Source: Bisporella sp. PMI_857 (taxonomy: Eukaryota; Ascomycota; Leotiomycetes; Helotiales; Helotiaceae). From it: a stretch of 64,000 nt of DNA. Of this stretch, positions 49,101 through 60,664 are shown piece by piece. The notes below the pieces were generated by a model. The model saw only the letters and a program-made list of their open reading frames with translations. It was not told the DNA's origin and searched no databases. The stretch lies in the NCBI GenBank assembly GCA_021307315.1, contig JAJSPD010000012.1, positions 124,001 through 188,000 on the forward strand. The letters run 5' to 3'. Within the stretch, counting starts at the first letter, position 1. Each line of letters begins with the position of its first letter. The translations under genes and the position numbers were made by a program.

Positions 49101-49880
49101 ATGACGAAAACAAATCTCGAGCAGTGTGTCACAGAATTTAGTATCATGCCAAGGGGCTATATCTTCGTCCCAAAAGGCCAGGCTTTCATAACAGGGCACT
49201 GTCGTAGAAAGACCCTCGAAATCAATAAGACAGTCTACACCGTCCGCTCGAAGCCGAATGGTGGAGGACGGGTCCTCGGTATCCGCGTCCCACACTTCAT
49301 CTTCGGCACTGTCTGCGCCATGGAAGCCCTAACGCGAGCGGACCGGCAGTTGGCGGTCAAGAAAGCGGACAGCAAGCTCAAGAAGTCGTTTGCAGAGGCT
49401 GTGGTAAGCATGTATCCCCAAGTACCTGAAAGCGAGATTCCAAGGATTGTCGACAGGGCGACAAAGAAGCACAGTAAGCGTGTAGGTAGAACGGGGAAGT
49501 TGGATGTGGACACCAGGGCTAAATTAGCGGTCAGAGCGCACATCAGACATGTGTATACGTCGTATGATAAGCTTTTAAGAGACGGCATAGAATGGGAAGA
49601 GGCGAGAGAGAAGACGCTGGCGCGCATTGGTGAGGTTGCCATGTTGTGGGGCGAGCAGCCAACAACGTTCGAGAAAGGAGTGAAAGACAGGGCGGAGAGG
49701 AAGAGGCAGCTACTTTCCGAGGAATTGATGAGAAGGAGAGATAAGATTAGACAGAGGCTTGACGGCCACGCTACTACAGCTGGAAATTATGAGAGGACAA
49801 GGGACGGTGAAAGAGGGGAGATTTATGATTCTGATAAGTCTGATGGCCATCCGTCTGATGATCAAATGGATCTAGACTGA
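49101..49880 (+). CDS. DUF2293-domain protein
   Basis: Single exon, 259 aa; an internal Met at 49147 (MPRGYIFVPKG) could be the true start. The domain reads GQAFITGHCRRKTLE, VLGIRVPHFI, then LKKSFAEAVVSMYPQVPESE, RATKKHSKRVGRTGKL and AVRAHIRHVYTSYDKLL. This is the conserved fungal DUF2293 layout, function not established. The C-terminus is charged and ends in an acidic SDKSDGHPSDDQMDLD tail. Base composition is G/C-richer than the flanks. Confidence 0.85.
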   Translation: MTKTNLEQCVTEFSIMPRGYIFVPKGQAFITGHCRRKTLEINKTVYTVRSKPNGGGRVLGIRVPHFIFGTVCAMEALTRADRQLAVKKADSKLKKSFAEAVVSMYPQVPESEIPRIVDRATKKHSKRVGRTGKLDVDTRAKLAVRAHIRHVYTSYDKLLRDGIEWEEAREKTLARIGEVAMLWGEQPTTFEKGVKDRAERKRQLLSEELMRRRDKIRQRLDGHATTAGNYERTRDGERGEIYDSDKSDGHPSDDQMDLD

Positions 49881-50374
49881 TTCTTGAGAGTTAGGGTAGT
49901 CCGACGATGCATGATAGCTTGTATTAACTTAGCATTCATAGAGCTGTGCTTCCGATAGGTAATATAATGAACTCAGAAGAGCTATTGTTTACATTTGCGT
50001 TTCCAAAATAATGTGACGTCTTGTGAATGGTACTACTAAGGTAAAAAAAAGGGGGTCTTGCTTTATTTATTCTATACTGTAAGGCATTATGTATAGAATA
50101 TTCCTTAATGGTTGAAGGTTTTAAGGAATCAAATCAGTCTCCGTCTAGTTGTGGTTGCTCCTTGGTATAGGGAGAAATACTTAGTGAAGCGACTATAATG
50201 ATACCAGAGTTTCGAAGGTCTGACATACTATATGATGGTAATAGAAAGAAAGAAAGTGAAGTTAAAAACAGCGTGGACTTGATAGGGGAAAAAAATTCAA
50301 TAGCTCACATGCTTGCTCATAAGAGAATGGGAGAGAGCAACACAAAAGAAATTCGCTAGAAGACTCTAACTGAT
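49881..50374. other. Intergenic, no gene seen
   Basis: About 490 nt between DUF2293 and the tRNA-like gene. Runs of A/T and simple purine tracts only. Confidence 0.55.
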
Positions 50375-50460
50375 GTCCACTTATAGGAATCGAACCTATG
50401 TTTCCGGTGAAAAGATTTCTCCCGAAGGAAACCGGTGTGATACCACTACACTAAAGCGGC
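50375..50460 (-). tRNA. Intron-containing tRNA, anticodon reads CCU (Arg) if spliced at 37/38
   Basis: On the minus strand a full cloverleaf can be drawn over 86 nt. D-arm TAGTGTAGTGGTATCAC, anticodon stem CCGGT/ACCGG, T-arm ATAGG-TTCGATT-CCTAT. The acceptor stem is GCCGCTT against AAGTGGA with a mismatch at pair 1 and a G-U at pair 4. The anticodon arm holds 22 nt, so about 15 nt must be intron. A canonical 37/38 splice gives loop TTCCTTC, anticodon CCU (arginine), with an unusual U at 37. The D-arm resembles Glu/Gly tRNAs of fungi. The stem mismatch leaves open a tRNA pseudogene. Confidence 0.6.
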
Positions 50461-50857
50461 TGGGCAGTCTTATGATCTTGAAACTGTGCTAATTTGAACT
50501 GATAGGTGCACTAAAGATCAATGTAAGTAGATTGCGCAGAAAAGAATTGTGGCGGTGCAGTGCTGCATTGTTGCCTGGTCTGCCAAGCATTTCTTTGTTT
50601 GGCATAAGGAACTGAGGTTCAACCATATGTTCCTGTGTATATGTACACTAACCAAGAGATAAGAGCTGCGATATGAGCATCATATGGCTGGCGGTATAGG
50701 CGGTACTTGTTTTGCTCTTAGTCGCGTTGCATAGCTCCTGTGCCAAGCCGCGTGCCAAAGCTCTCTATGTATATCGAGCTGGGATGATCACAATCATTCT
50801 CCGTCTGGTCTCCATTGGAATATTTTATGGCCTCATAACTTCTGTTCCCAACAAAGT
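50461..50857. other. Intergenic, no gene seen
   Basis: About 400 nt between the tRNA 5' end and the stop of the thioredoxin-like gene. A plus frame at 50712-50897 overlaps the latter and is a shadow. Confidence 0.55.
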
Positions 50858-51524
50858 TCAGTCCCAGTCATCATCATCCTCGTTGCTCTCTTCTTGATTC
50901 GCCTTTTTCACACCAAACCGAACCCCTGCATCATCAATAGCTTTCGCTCTTTGAACTACTCCAGAACTCAGAAGTCTTGCCTCCAAATCCTGAGTTGTGA
51001 AGGTGTCTTGTGTATAGCCTAGACCTTCAAATCCAATGATCCGGTCAACGCTCACACCATTCACAAAAGCGATAACACAAGGCAGTACCTGAACCTTGAG
51101 CTTTGTGACAAGAAATGGAGCATTATCAACATTCATCTTGAGAAATCTCGTGTCAAAATGCTTCTTCGCTAGGCTCTATCAGAGTCAGCCATATTTCTTT
51201 CAACTTCATTGAGGTTCTCACCTCCAAATGGACATCCATAGTTCCACATCTAGCAAAATCATCCTTGGCAAAATGCACTACAGCATATTTAACCTCAGTG
51301 GTTAGTTCCATGAGAGCCTTCTCTTCTTTGATCTCTGTGTAGTTCCCAAAGCCTTGATTCTTTTGAGTTTTTGCACGTGAGAGTTCTTCATGTAGCTGCT
51401 GGATTCTCTGTTCCCGGAAAGCATCCATGGCAGGAGAATCTTCCAATGAAGCGATCAAGGCATCTTCATCGTCAGAATGCGACGTATCAAGTATAGATGC
51501 TACGTGAGAGTCAAGATTGGCCAT
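50858..51524 (-). CDS. TXNDC9/Plp1-like thioredoxin-fold protein
   Basis: Two exons: 51524-51222 and 51175-50858; 206 aa. A helical N-terminus (MDAFREQRIQQLHEELSRAK) leads to GFGNYTEIKEEKALMELT, a hallmark of the TXNDC9/phosducin-like group. In the thioredoxin fold the active site is reduced to one Cys in FARCGTMDVHLE. Then HFDTRFLKMNVDNAPFLVTK and LPCVIAFVNG. The end is acidic (EESNEDDDDWD). These proteins assist the CCT chaperonin in folding tubulin and actin in the cytosol. Confidence 0.9.
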
Positions 51525-52191
51525 GATATCTTCTTGTGGACGTTTGGGATTGAAATGAATATCTGAGGAGGGTACACACGGCAGTTCTTCGAATTGAAGT
51601 TGGACGTGTTTTGGTGTGATCTCAAAACCTTACAGGGTCGATAAAAACACCCGAAATTGTCTAATCATACATGGTGAATCAGAATTTAACTACAAAAGGT
51701 AACATATTTAAGCCAGAAAAAATGGTTATATAGATGGTCCGTACTAAGGTAGCCTTCGGGCCGCATATTTTTACCTTTCTTCAATAATTTACCCACAATT
51801 ACGAGTGGTACAAACATCACTCATAGACTGGGTTTTGAAGCAAAGAGTTGGCCGCATGTGAAGTGAATCTCGTGTTGGTTGCAATCCCTGTCGCTTTCAC
51901 CCAAAATAGGTATCGCTTCTAGATTACGGGGCAAGCCAAATTATTTCCCAAACTCGGACTTCAATTCCATTCCAGGTCTTGCTTCAAGTTTCATTCGCAG
52001 TTAACAGCAAGAACCTCAAGGACACCGCCATCATCGCCTCTTGTTCACTTGTCTAGAAATACCGCACTTCTGTTAAAGGCCTGTTGCCAAAATCGTTCTC
52101 AGGAACCAGAATCGCAGAACCCCTGGCATCAGGACACTTGCGCGTCCACCCTTTTGAGCTTTATTCTGGCAACATCACAAGAACAGTAACC
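51525..52191. other. Divergent promoter, TXNDC9-like / GDP-mannose transporter
   Basis: About 670 nt between divergent start codons. The frame upstream of the transporter ATG is open to 52084 but has no ATG and is probably 5' UTR. Confidence 0.55.
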
Positions 52192-53534
52192 ATGGATGAC
52201 AAAAAGAACGAAGATTATACCATCAAGATGCCCGAGCAAGATCTGCGAGCATTCAATGCCCCGCCCTCATCTCAGGTGCCTTTCACAGTACCCCGATCTC
52301 CTCGTTCAGCTAACAAGGCTGGATTATCTGTGCCTTCGAATATCACAAATAATCCTTCCCTTGCGATCCTGGCGTACTGTTTGGCATCGATATCTATGAC
52401 TGTTACAAATAAGTTTTGTGTGTCTGGTCCCAACTGGAACCTTAACTTCTTCTATCTCGCAGTTCAGGTAATTACACCTGGGGGTTAACAAGCAACGAAG
52501 GACTAATTGACTGTTTACTAGTCTGTCGTCTGCATCATTGCTATCCTGCTCTGCAAGCAAGCTGGTATGATAACTAATCTGGCCGCCTTTGACTCCAAAA
52601 AGGCAAAAAATTGTAAGGTTCATGCGTCCGGAGAGATGGGATATGCTGATGCGCGTTAGGGTTTCCAATTTCACTCCTCCTTGTCGGAATGATTTATACT
52701 AGCATCAAGGCCCTGCAGTTCCTTTCCGTCCCCGTATACACGATATTCAAAAACTTGACAATCATTGTTATTGCATACGGTGAGGTGTTGTGGTTTGGCG
52801 GAAGCGTTACCCCCTCCGCCCTTTTCTCTTTCGGATTGATGGTCCTCAGCTCTGTGGTCGCTGCTTGGGCTGATATCCAGCACGCTCTATATGGGGGTAC
52901 CGAGAACCAGTCCGTTGACGCTGCTGCGGCTCTTTCAACACTCAATGCGGGCTACGCTTGGATGGGAATGAACGTCTTCTGTACCGCTACATACATTCTT
53001 TCGATGCGTAAGGTTATCAAGAAAATGAATTTCAAGGACTGGGATAGTATGTTGGCAACACGCATATTGATGACAAAATACTAACCTTTTACAGCTATGT
53101 TCTACAACAACTTGTTAACGATTCCTGTCCTTTTCGTGTGCTCTTTCTGCTTCGAAGACTGGAGTCACTCGAATCTCCTGAAGAATTTCCCCGTTGAGGC
53201 CAGAAAGAGTCTTGTGGTTGGATTCATCTACTCAGGATTAGGCACGATCTTTATCTCTTACTGCTCTGCATGGTGCATTCGGGTTACATCGTCCACTACA
53301 TACTCTATGGTTGGGGCTTTGAACAAGCTCCCTATTGCAGTCAGCGGTCTCGTCTTCTTTGCGGCACCAGTTACTTTTGGCAGTGTGTCAGCCATCATAA
53401 TTGGCTTCATCAGTGGGCTCGTATATGCATGGGCCAAGGTGCAGCAAAACAACCAGAGCAAGGCCACATTACCAACCCACCAACCTGTCATGAGTGCAAG
53501 CTCGCAGAGCAGTCGAGATGCTTCAAGATCATAA
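52192..53534 (+). CDS. VRG4: Golgi GDP-mannose transporter
   Basis: Four exons: 52192-52467, 52522-52612, 52660-53046, 53095-53534; 397 aa. A cytosolic N-tail of about 55 residues, then ten membrane spans of the nucleotide-sugar transporter fold. Diagnostic motifs: [14 protein letters not shown], the [13 protein letters not shown] motif, and [13 protein letters not shown] (the GALNK GDP-mannose-binding motif). It exchanges GDP-mannose for GMP across the Golgi membrane, feeding mannan, O-mannosylation and MIPC. C-tail is polar and Ser-rich. Confidence 0.95.
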
Positions 53535-54661
53535 TACAGCCAAGCTTAGCTCGGCGCTTTTCCTTCGTCAGCACCACTCACGGTGTTCCCGATTCGACTT
53601 TAACGGGGCTTCCGATATTTAGAAAGACCTTTGAATAATGCTGCGCGCAGGCAACCCATCGCATTTTGATGGTCTCTATTCATGTATTATATTGTGTATT
53701 TCTTTTGTCCCGATGTGCATGTGCAGAAGCTTAGCAAGGGGGTCATCAGATTCTGAGGAATGCCGGATGAAAGCATGCTGGATAAACTTGGGCATCATTA
53801 CTTCATGGCGTATAGAGGGGGCTCGCATGATGGGCTACGAATAATTGAGTCTAGACTACGAAAAACATATTTGGCATGTTCCGAGTATATCTACTTAATC
53901 TAGTTGATCTATTGGAGCGTGCTTGAGCCAGCTGCGACCCAAAAACTGAAAGTGGCATATTGGAATAAGATCTTACGAGTTTATGCGTGATTCTGATGCT
54001 ATATATTGACATTGTGGCTTTAGGAATAAATTTCATAGGAAACTTTTTCCTTCAGCCTTCCAAGTTCGGTCTCGCCCAGTTAGCCAGGCACCAATCTGAA
54101 ATATCCCAATAAAGCTAGCCCTGTTTTTGCGCTAGCGCTTGGCCTGTGCGTCACAAGGACTATAAATCAATAGCTTCCTCTTCGATGAATTTCTTTTCTT
54201 CTTCATACTTACCTTCTTGACAGTTCCGTAGATCAAGAATTACGGGCTGGCAGTGCGAGACCTCCATTGCACATCGGGGCGTCGAGAACTGTTGAATATC
54301 CTTCGGGGTCTTCATCGGGGGAATTTTTGATTGCATTCATGCTCTTGCATGCCTTCTTTTTTCATTGAGACCATAACTCTACGATATGGCTTGAAGAAGA
54401 AAACCCCTTTCCATGTAACTGCATTCGTTGCTTGCTATAATTAACGACGCTTTGATGCCAATTGTGGATGGTGCCTTAAAGCTGCTCTGTAAATTAGAGA
54501 AGTCAATAACACACCTCGGATGCTATGACGTTCAAGATCGCGCTATGTCGGTGAAATCTCGAAGCTTTTTGATTCATTATGAACTGATCCTGCTCAATGT
54601 ACCACAAGCCATCTGTTTAATTTCTACAATGCTCATACGATAGTATATCTTTATCTTCATA
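53535..54661. other. Intergenic, no gene supported
   Basis: About 1.1 kb. Frames at 53638-53844 and 54428-54643 show no family features. Should hold a 3' UTR and the MMM1 promoter. Confidence 0.5.
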
Positions 54662-55937
54662 ATGCCGTCCACCGATATACCTGTAAAATCCGAGTCCTCG
54701 TAAGCCCCGCATCCCAAATACCATCCCACATACTTACCCTTCCAGCCTTTCTTTCACACAAGGCCTCCTCCTCGGCCAACTCTCTATCGTAATCCTCATC
54801 GGCGCCTTCATTAAATTCTTCATCTTCGGCGACCCTCCCTCCCCAGATGTTACAGCCGCCTTGCGTGCCACAGAACGACGTTCGCGAACGCTCGCACACA
54901 AACGTTCCCTCATCACCGTCCGCTCCTCCACGCCCCGTCACCCAACACAAACCCTCTCTAAAAAGCGTTCCTCCGTCCTCCGCAATCCTCCCCCTCTCAC
55001 TACCAAGACGATCCTCAGCAAAACATACTATAACGTGGACAGCCATCAACCAGAGAGCTTGGACTGGTTCAATGTTCTGATCGCACAGACAATCGCACAA
55101 TTCAGGAGTGATGCCCAGCATGATGATGCGATTCTTACGAGTTTAACGAAGGCGCTAAATGGGACGAGCCGCCCAGATTTCTTAGATGAGATTAAGGTCA
55201 CGGAGTTAAGTCTAGGAGAGGATTTCCCGATATTCAGCAATTGTAGGGTTATACCAGTGGACGAGGATGGGTTCAGCTTTGGCAGTAGGTCGGAGGATGG
55301 AGGCGCTGGGAGGGAACATGGCAGGTTACAGGCACGCATGGATGTGGATTTGAGCGACTTTATTACATTGGCATTAGAGACGAAGCTCTTGCTGAATTAC
55401 CCAAAGCCGCTGGTTGCCATCCTGCCAGTTGCATTGGCCGTATCGGTGGTTAGATTCAGCGGTACACTGTCCATATCGTTCATACCTGGAAGCCAGCTGA
55501 GCCCAACGACTTTGGCATTTAGCTTTCTGGACGATTACAGGCTTGATTTGTCGATCAGGAGCTTGGTCGGTAGTAGATCGAGGCTGCAAGATGTACCCAA
55601 GATTGCGCAGCTGGTAGAGGCGAGGCTGCATACTTGGTTTGATGATAGGGCTGTTGAGCCACGGTTCCAACAAATTGAGCTACCGAGCCTTTGGCCGAGG
55701 AAGAAGAATACTAGAGGTGGCGAGGAAGCTGGCTCTGAACCGGCGAGTATCAGCAGGGCGAAAGGCAAGGAGATTGAGAGAGATCTGAGAGAAGAGGCTA
55801 GAAGGGAGGTTGAGGCAGAGACGAGAGCCAGGGCAGAAAATCAAAGAATAGAAGACGAGGGGCTAAGGTGGAGGAGGCGAGCGAGAGGGGAGAGCGATGT
55901 TAGCTATACGATGCCTGGAAGCATGCCATATGGTTAA
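54662..55937 (+). CDS. MMM1: ERMES subunit Mmm1 (SMP domain)
   Basis: Two exons: 54662-54699 and 54746-55937, the intron only 46 nt; 409 aa. A short lumenal N-end ([19 protein letters not shown]) leads to one transmembrane helix ([19 protein letters not shown]). The Arg/Ser-rich linker precedes the SMP lipid-binding domain: [64 protein letters not shown] and [15 protein letters not shown]. It anchors the ER-mitochondria encounter structure in the ER and moves phospholipids. The tail is charged, rich in Arg and Glu. Splicing uses a normal GTAAGC donor and CCAG acceptor. Confidence 0.95.
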
Positions 55938-56245
55938 ACCGGATTCGCTATCGTCCTAACTACAACTTGCAGAGGGCATCCCACTCTATTCAGAGATAAA
56001 CTAAATGCATGATGGAACTCTCAGCTCAGTTACATATTCAAAACATCTTGCTGCAAGAGGTCTTCCACATGCACAACCTTAACTTATCCGACCAGAATGC
56101 TGCTGGGCTCACCAGAAGTTGTGTGACACCAGGCAGATCAACATTTATCCAACGACCAGAGCGTACTGGTCACTCCAATATTAGCACCACGCCTGTTTGC
56201 AGGCCACTTTCTTAAAGCGCCAACTTCTATCCTCCCGTGTGAAAT

Positions 56246-56835
56246 CTAGTCATCCCAAGGGTAGTTATCCCAAAGGTAGTCTTCCGCCTCCATCTCATCC
56301 AACTCCTTATTGCAATACCTATCAGCCAGCTGATTTTCCTCTCGTGGAACCCATATGTACTCAACGTGTCCCAGGTCGCGCAATTGAGTATCAAGCTCAT
56401 CAGCTTCTTCGATAAGGTCCTTATTCGCAACCTCCCTGCCAGCAGCATTCCTCCAACCATTCGACCTCCACTTGTAGATCCACTCCGTCATGCATCCAAT
56501 CGCGTATCTAGAATCCGAATGTATCCTGACTTTCAACCGTGGGTTTCTATCGAGACCGCGCCAGGTCTCCTGCGCTTGCTCGAGAGCCATGATGATTGCT
56601 GTTATCTCTGCCCGCTGATTTGTTGCTCTCGGATACGCTGGTAGACGTCTTGTCCAACACTTCTATAGAGCTATCGTGTCAATGGATCTCACCAGACAAG
56701 AAGATTTTCTGAGGAATAGAGACCTACACTTCTTCCCCACCTGAGCTCAAAAACGCAAGCTGCAGCGCCAATGGCATTGGAATGTCCATTATTCCTGCAT
56801 CCGCCGTCGACATAGATCTCCGCCCTGTATACCAT
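56246..56835 (-). CDS. Ribonuclease H1
   Basis: Two exons: 56835-56728 and 56662-56246; 174 aa. RNase H fold with the acidic active site: Asp in IYVDGGCRNNG, Glu in NQRAEITAII, Asp in IHSDSRYAIG, and Asp in ENQLADRYCN. It has no N-terminal hybrid-binding domain, so it is a minimal type 1 enzyme. It cuts RNA in RNA-DNA hybrids. The donor at AGT/GTAGG is inferred from frame; an AG/GTGGGG donor 16 nt upstream would break the frame. No retroelement features flank it, so it is a host gene, not a transposon fragment. Confidence 0.85.
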
Positions 56836-58267
56836 TGTCGATGATGGCTAGATCCCATGCAATAGGTTTTCAGATACAATTATAGCTGTATTTTCCTGAT
56901 AGATCGCGACAACAGCTAGCAATGTGTGCTTCTGCTCCAGGATATAAAGGAATAGAATAGTTGTTTGCTGTTGAGCCCCTAGCGTCTAGGGGCCTTATCT
57001 CAGATTTCTAGTGAATGTTAAAATCGGCTTCAAACCGACATAAAGGATGAAAGAATGTCAACAAGCCTTATGTTCTGAGCAGGGTCCTGGCACCACATGG
57101 ACATATATGGTGGGTCCTAATCTGGATCTATGATCAAGCCTGGGGAACCCCTGACGGCTGAAACTAGATATCAGAGCGCTATGAGCTTTGACACAACAAG
57201 CACAAATACATTCTATGTGATCACCGTACTGTACGGCATCAATGGATCCATTATAAAATATTCCCAAGAGCTCCTAAGTATTCATCGCTCAAAGGAGAGG
57301 CACATCAACTAAAGCAATCTCTACTTGTCCAACGTCTCCTTTCGGATGCCAAATAGATATATATATATAAAATCGTGCAGGTCTTTGAACTGGAAGTCAA
57401 TGGACTTTGGTCTCTTTCATAAACTGTAGCTTGCATAACGCCTAGGGCTACGTTTTTGAACCTAGCTTCAGTACTGCCGCCCATTCACCACTGGACTCTA
57501 GAACGCTCACTTGGAATCCCACCTCTTCGAGATCTACCTCAACGTCTCTGAAATTTGAAAAGTTGCCATGGCTTTTACCACGGAGATGAGAATGAACCCA
57601 GAGGATGACACCGATGAGGTGCGTAAACTAGATTTGAGCGCTTTGATTTTCGAGTTTAGGGTTTGCATGTGCATATATACATTATTGTTAGAGGATGAAG
57701 AGGGGAAGAAGTATAGGCGATTGTGAAGGGGCATGTCGGTGTGTACGTAGTACCAAATGGTGAGGGGGATATTCTATCGGAATATTCCCACTGGGCAAAC
57801 CACCGAGGTCGGCGGGATGGGGGGGTTTATGCTCATGGAGGGGTAGAATCGGCTGTAAACGGATGGACCTCCTTCTTTGAACCAAGTGCATGTCTGCAAA
57901 AGGGCGACAAAAATCTAGGTCCTTGTATTGCAAATTCTCGGAGTTGACTTGCCTCTTTTACACCGGTTCCTTTCCTAAGATGCGAACACCTATTGGCTAC
58001 TTTGCAAGTACATTTCCTGGTAGTTTACCCCGCTAGACACCCGATTGATCGTCCCAAAAGGGCCCTTAACCTTAAAACCCGCTGGTGGGAGAATCTTCTT
58101 GGCTTGTTCTAGGGGACATTCTTTTTTTTTCTGGGAGAAAGAGTCATCCCGTTCAAATCTTTCCTGTCTCCTTTGAAATCACCTCTCGACGATTTTACTG
58201 CCAGATACCCTCCTCAGATAGCTCATTGCCCAGATTGCCGTAGTTAATCACCAACAACACAAGCAGA
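56836..58267. other. Intergenic, no gene supported
   Basis: About 1.4 kb between divergent RNase H1 and Pdx1. A short TA microsatellite lies near 57352-57368. Overlapping frames at 57534-57947 look random. A T-run occurs near 58120. Confidence 0.5.
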
Positions 58268-59371
58268 ATGGCCACAGAACTCCCCAACACCAACGGATCA
58301 GCGCAGAATGGCGGCACCGAGTCCAGCTTCACAGTGAAGACTGGACTCGCACGCATGCTGAAGGGAGGCGTCATCATGGATGTTGTGAATGCAGAACAGG
58401 TACTCAATGTCTTTGGCTTCAATGATAGAACCTTGATTGATGCGACTTGCAGGCAAGAATCGCAGAAGAAGCCGGCGCTGTCGCAGTCATGGCCTTGGAG
58501 CGCGTGCCAGCTGATATTCGTGTGGAAGGAGGAGTTTCACGCATGTCGGACCCAAAGATGATTCGGGAGATCATGGCGACAGTTACGATACCCGTTATGG
58601 CCAAGGCAAGAATAGGGCATTTTGTTGAGTGCCAGGTAAGCCACTTCCACGAAACTGGCCATGCAAGAATCTAAATGGATAATAGATTCTGGAAGCCATT
58701 GGCGTAGACTATATAGATGAGTCTGAAGTTCTCACTCCCGCCGACCACGCACACCATGTCGAGAAACACAACTTCAGCGTGCCCTTTGTATGCGGGTGTC
58801 GGAATCTTGGAGAGGCCCTTCGCCGCATCAGCGAAGGCGCTGCTATGATCCGGACAAAGGGTGAGGCAGGAACTGGAGACGTCGTTGAGGCTGTCAGGCA
58901 TATGCGCACTGTGACCGCGGAAATCAAGCGTGCACAGGGTATGTCGGATGAGGAGTTGAGAGTACTGGCGAAGGACATCCAAGCACCATTTGAGCTGCTG
59001 AAAGAGACTGCCAAGCTAGGAAGACTACCTGTTGTTAACTTTGCTGCTGGTATGTTCTCGTCTATGCAACGAACAAATAGTTGATCAAATGTAATAACCA
59101 TGCTAACATGCCGTTTTCATCAGGAGGAGTTGCCACACCCGCTGACGCGGCCTTGATGATGCAGTTAGGATGTGATGGCGTCTTTGTAGGAAGCGGTATC
59201 TTCAAGTCTGGTGACGCAGCAAAGAGAGCAAAGGCTATTGTACAAGCGGTGACACATTATAATGACGCCAAGGTGTTAGCAGCTGTGAGTGAGGATCTGG
59301 GTGAGGCGATGGTAGGCTTGAACGTATCGTCTATGGACGCGAAGGATAAGATGCAAGGCAGAGGGTGGTAG
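58268..59371 (+). CDS. Pyridoxal 5'-phosphate synthase Pdx1/Snz
   Basis: Four exons: 58268-58399, 58453-58635, 58686-59049, 59124-59371; 308 aa. A TIM-barrel enzyme: [88 protein letters not shown] and [16 protein letters not shown]. The two catalytic Lys positions are in the [10 protein letters not shown] and [10 protein letters not shown] segments. With the glutaminase Pdx2/Sno it makes vitamin B6 from ribose 5-phosphate, glyceraldehyde 3-phosphate and ammonia. No SNO gene is in the window; in yeast SNO and SNZ are adjacent. Confidence 0.96.
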
Positions 59372-59965
59372 GGCACTGAGATCTAGGCGCAAAAGCATTG
59401 CCAAAAATAATTCAACATGAAGGACCTAAATAGATGGATAATCCTGTGAATCAGCCGTTAGCATAATATGCTCTCAGCCTCCAGATCGGTAATCTCCACA
59501 TACTATATAACGAACAACCTGTCTTGAATCAATGCAAAGTATGTCTCATGCCTCTGATATTGTAAGAACACAGTTAATTTTTTGGTATCCTTTTTGTTGA
59601 ATAACCTCACCTTGTGAGAAAGCACGCCGTAAAACCCGCCTATAACAAAGCTACCCGCAGAGAGCTGGTAGGTGGCCGTGTAGAATAATATAAATCACAT
59701 ACCGCCGAATCCAACGAAGTATCACGCTCTATTCAACCAGAGAAACCCTGGTAATAGAATGAAAAGAGGCTCACCTCGGCGAGCGGTTGACTGCCATTCT
59801 CTCCTGCCAAGCCCCAACCGAAAATCCGGGGGAGGAATGATGTCACCAACCTATCCAGCCAACTCCGTTATCCCCTTTCTATTCTGTAAACAAACAAAGT
59901 TCAAGCCCTCGTCGCCTCTCACGCATTCCCGTACCATACCCAACACCCACTTCTCAAACACAAAA
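59372..59965. other. Intergenic, no gene seen
   Basis: About 600 nt. The FUN14 frame is open upstream to 59759; the stretch likely contains its promoter and 5' UTR. Confidence 0.5.
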
Positions 59966-60522
59966 ATGGCATCCTTCCTTCTCCGCCCTATGCTCCGTCC
60001 GCAAATTCTCGGTCTAGGACTCGGCCTTTCCCTCGCGACCTTGCATACAGCCCATCAACGACCGCTGCGGCTAGACTCAGCACCTATCCTATCTACAGAT
60101 TCCTACCGAGGAAATGTGAAGACGCCTGTTGTGCAGCGGGGGAGGCTGAGTCCCAAGGCTGTGAGACAATTTAGTAGTGGTTCGATTATAGGTAAACTTT
60201 GATCCTCATGATAGGGTGTTTTTAAGGCTTATATATTTCAGGGTTATGTGCTGGTCTTGCAGTGAGCACGTTCTCAAAGTCCTTGGCTTTACTAATTGGG
60301 CTTCTGGTGATTGGAGTGCAGGTAATACTAATGTCCATTGTGACTCCACTGTGGCTAAACGTGACGCAGGTGGCCGCACATTATGGCATCAATGTAATAC
60401 CATATAGTCTGCCACAGAGATATATCACGAGCATAGATATAAGATCTGCTGTTCAAGATAATGCGGCATTCAAATTATCATTTGGATCAACCTTTACCTT
60501 AGCTGCATTTATGCAGTTCTAG
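59966..60522 (+). CDS. FUN14-family mitochondrial membrane protein
   Basis: Three exons: 59966-60191, 60242-60321, 60370-60522; 152 aa. The first ~70 residues form a basic, Arg-rich presequence ending QFSSGSIIG. The FUN14 core follows: GLCAGLAVSTFSKSLALLIG, then VAAHYGINVIP, and a terminal small-residue helix GSTFTLAAFMQF. Human FUNDC1 is an outer-membrane mitophagy receptor; yeast Fun14 is mitochondrial. No clear LIR motif is seen. The start at 59966 is the first ATG giving a targeting-like N-end; an in-frame ATG exists further upstream (59837). Confidence 0.82.
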
Positions 60523-60664
60523 AGAGTCGTAATAATGCTAAAACCACTCCGAAACCATGTATAATATATTCCTCGTCCCTCACTCTGTCTGTAATCCAAC
60601 AACCATACACGCTCCCATGCTATACCAGACGTCCAATTTCATTACCGTAGCAAATATTCAGTCA

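Noticed and set aside
54657..55121. Minus-strand 154-aa frame over MMM1
   Set aside because: Overlaps the N-terminal half of a clear Mmm1 frame; Cys/Trp-rich composition is that of a shadow.
56246..56835. RNase H domain as part of a retrotransposon
   Set aside because: No reverse transcriptase, integrase or LTR nearby; it has its own start, an intron and the full cellular RNase H1 fold.
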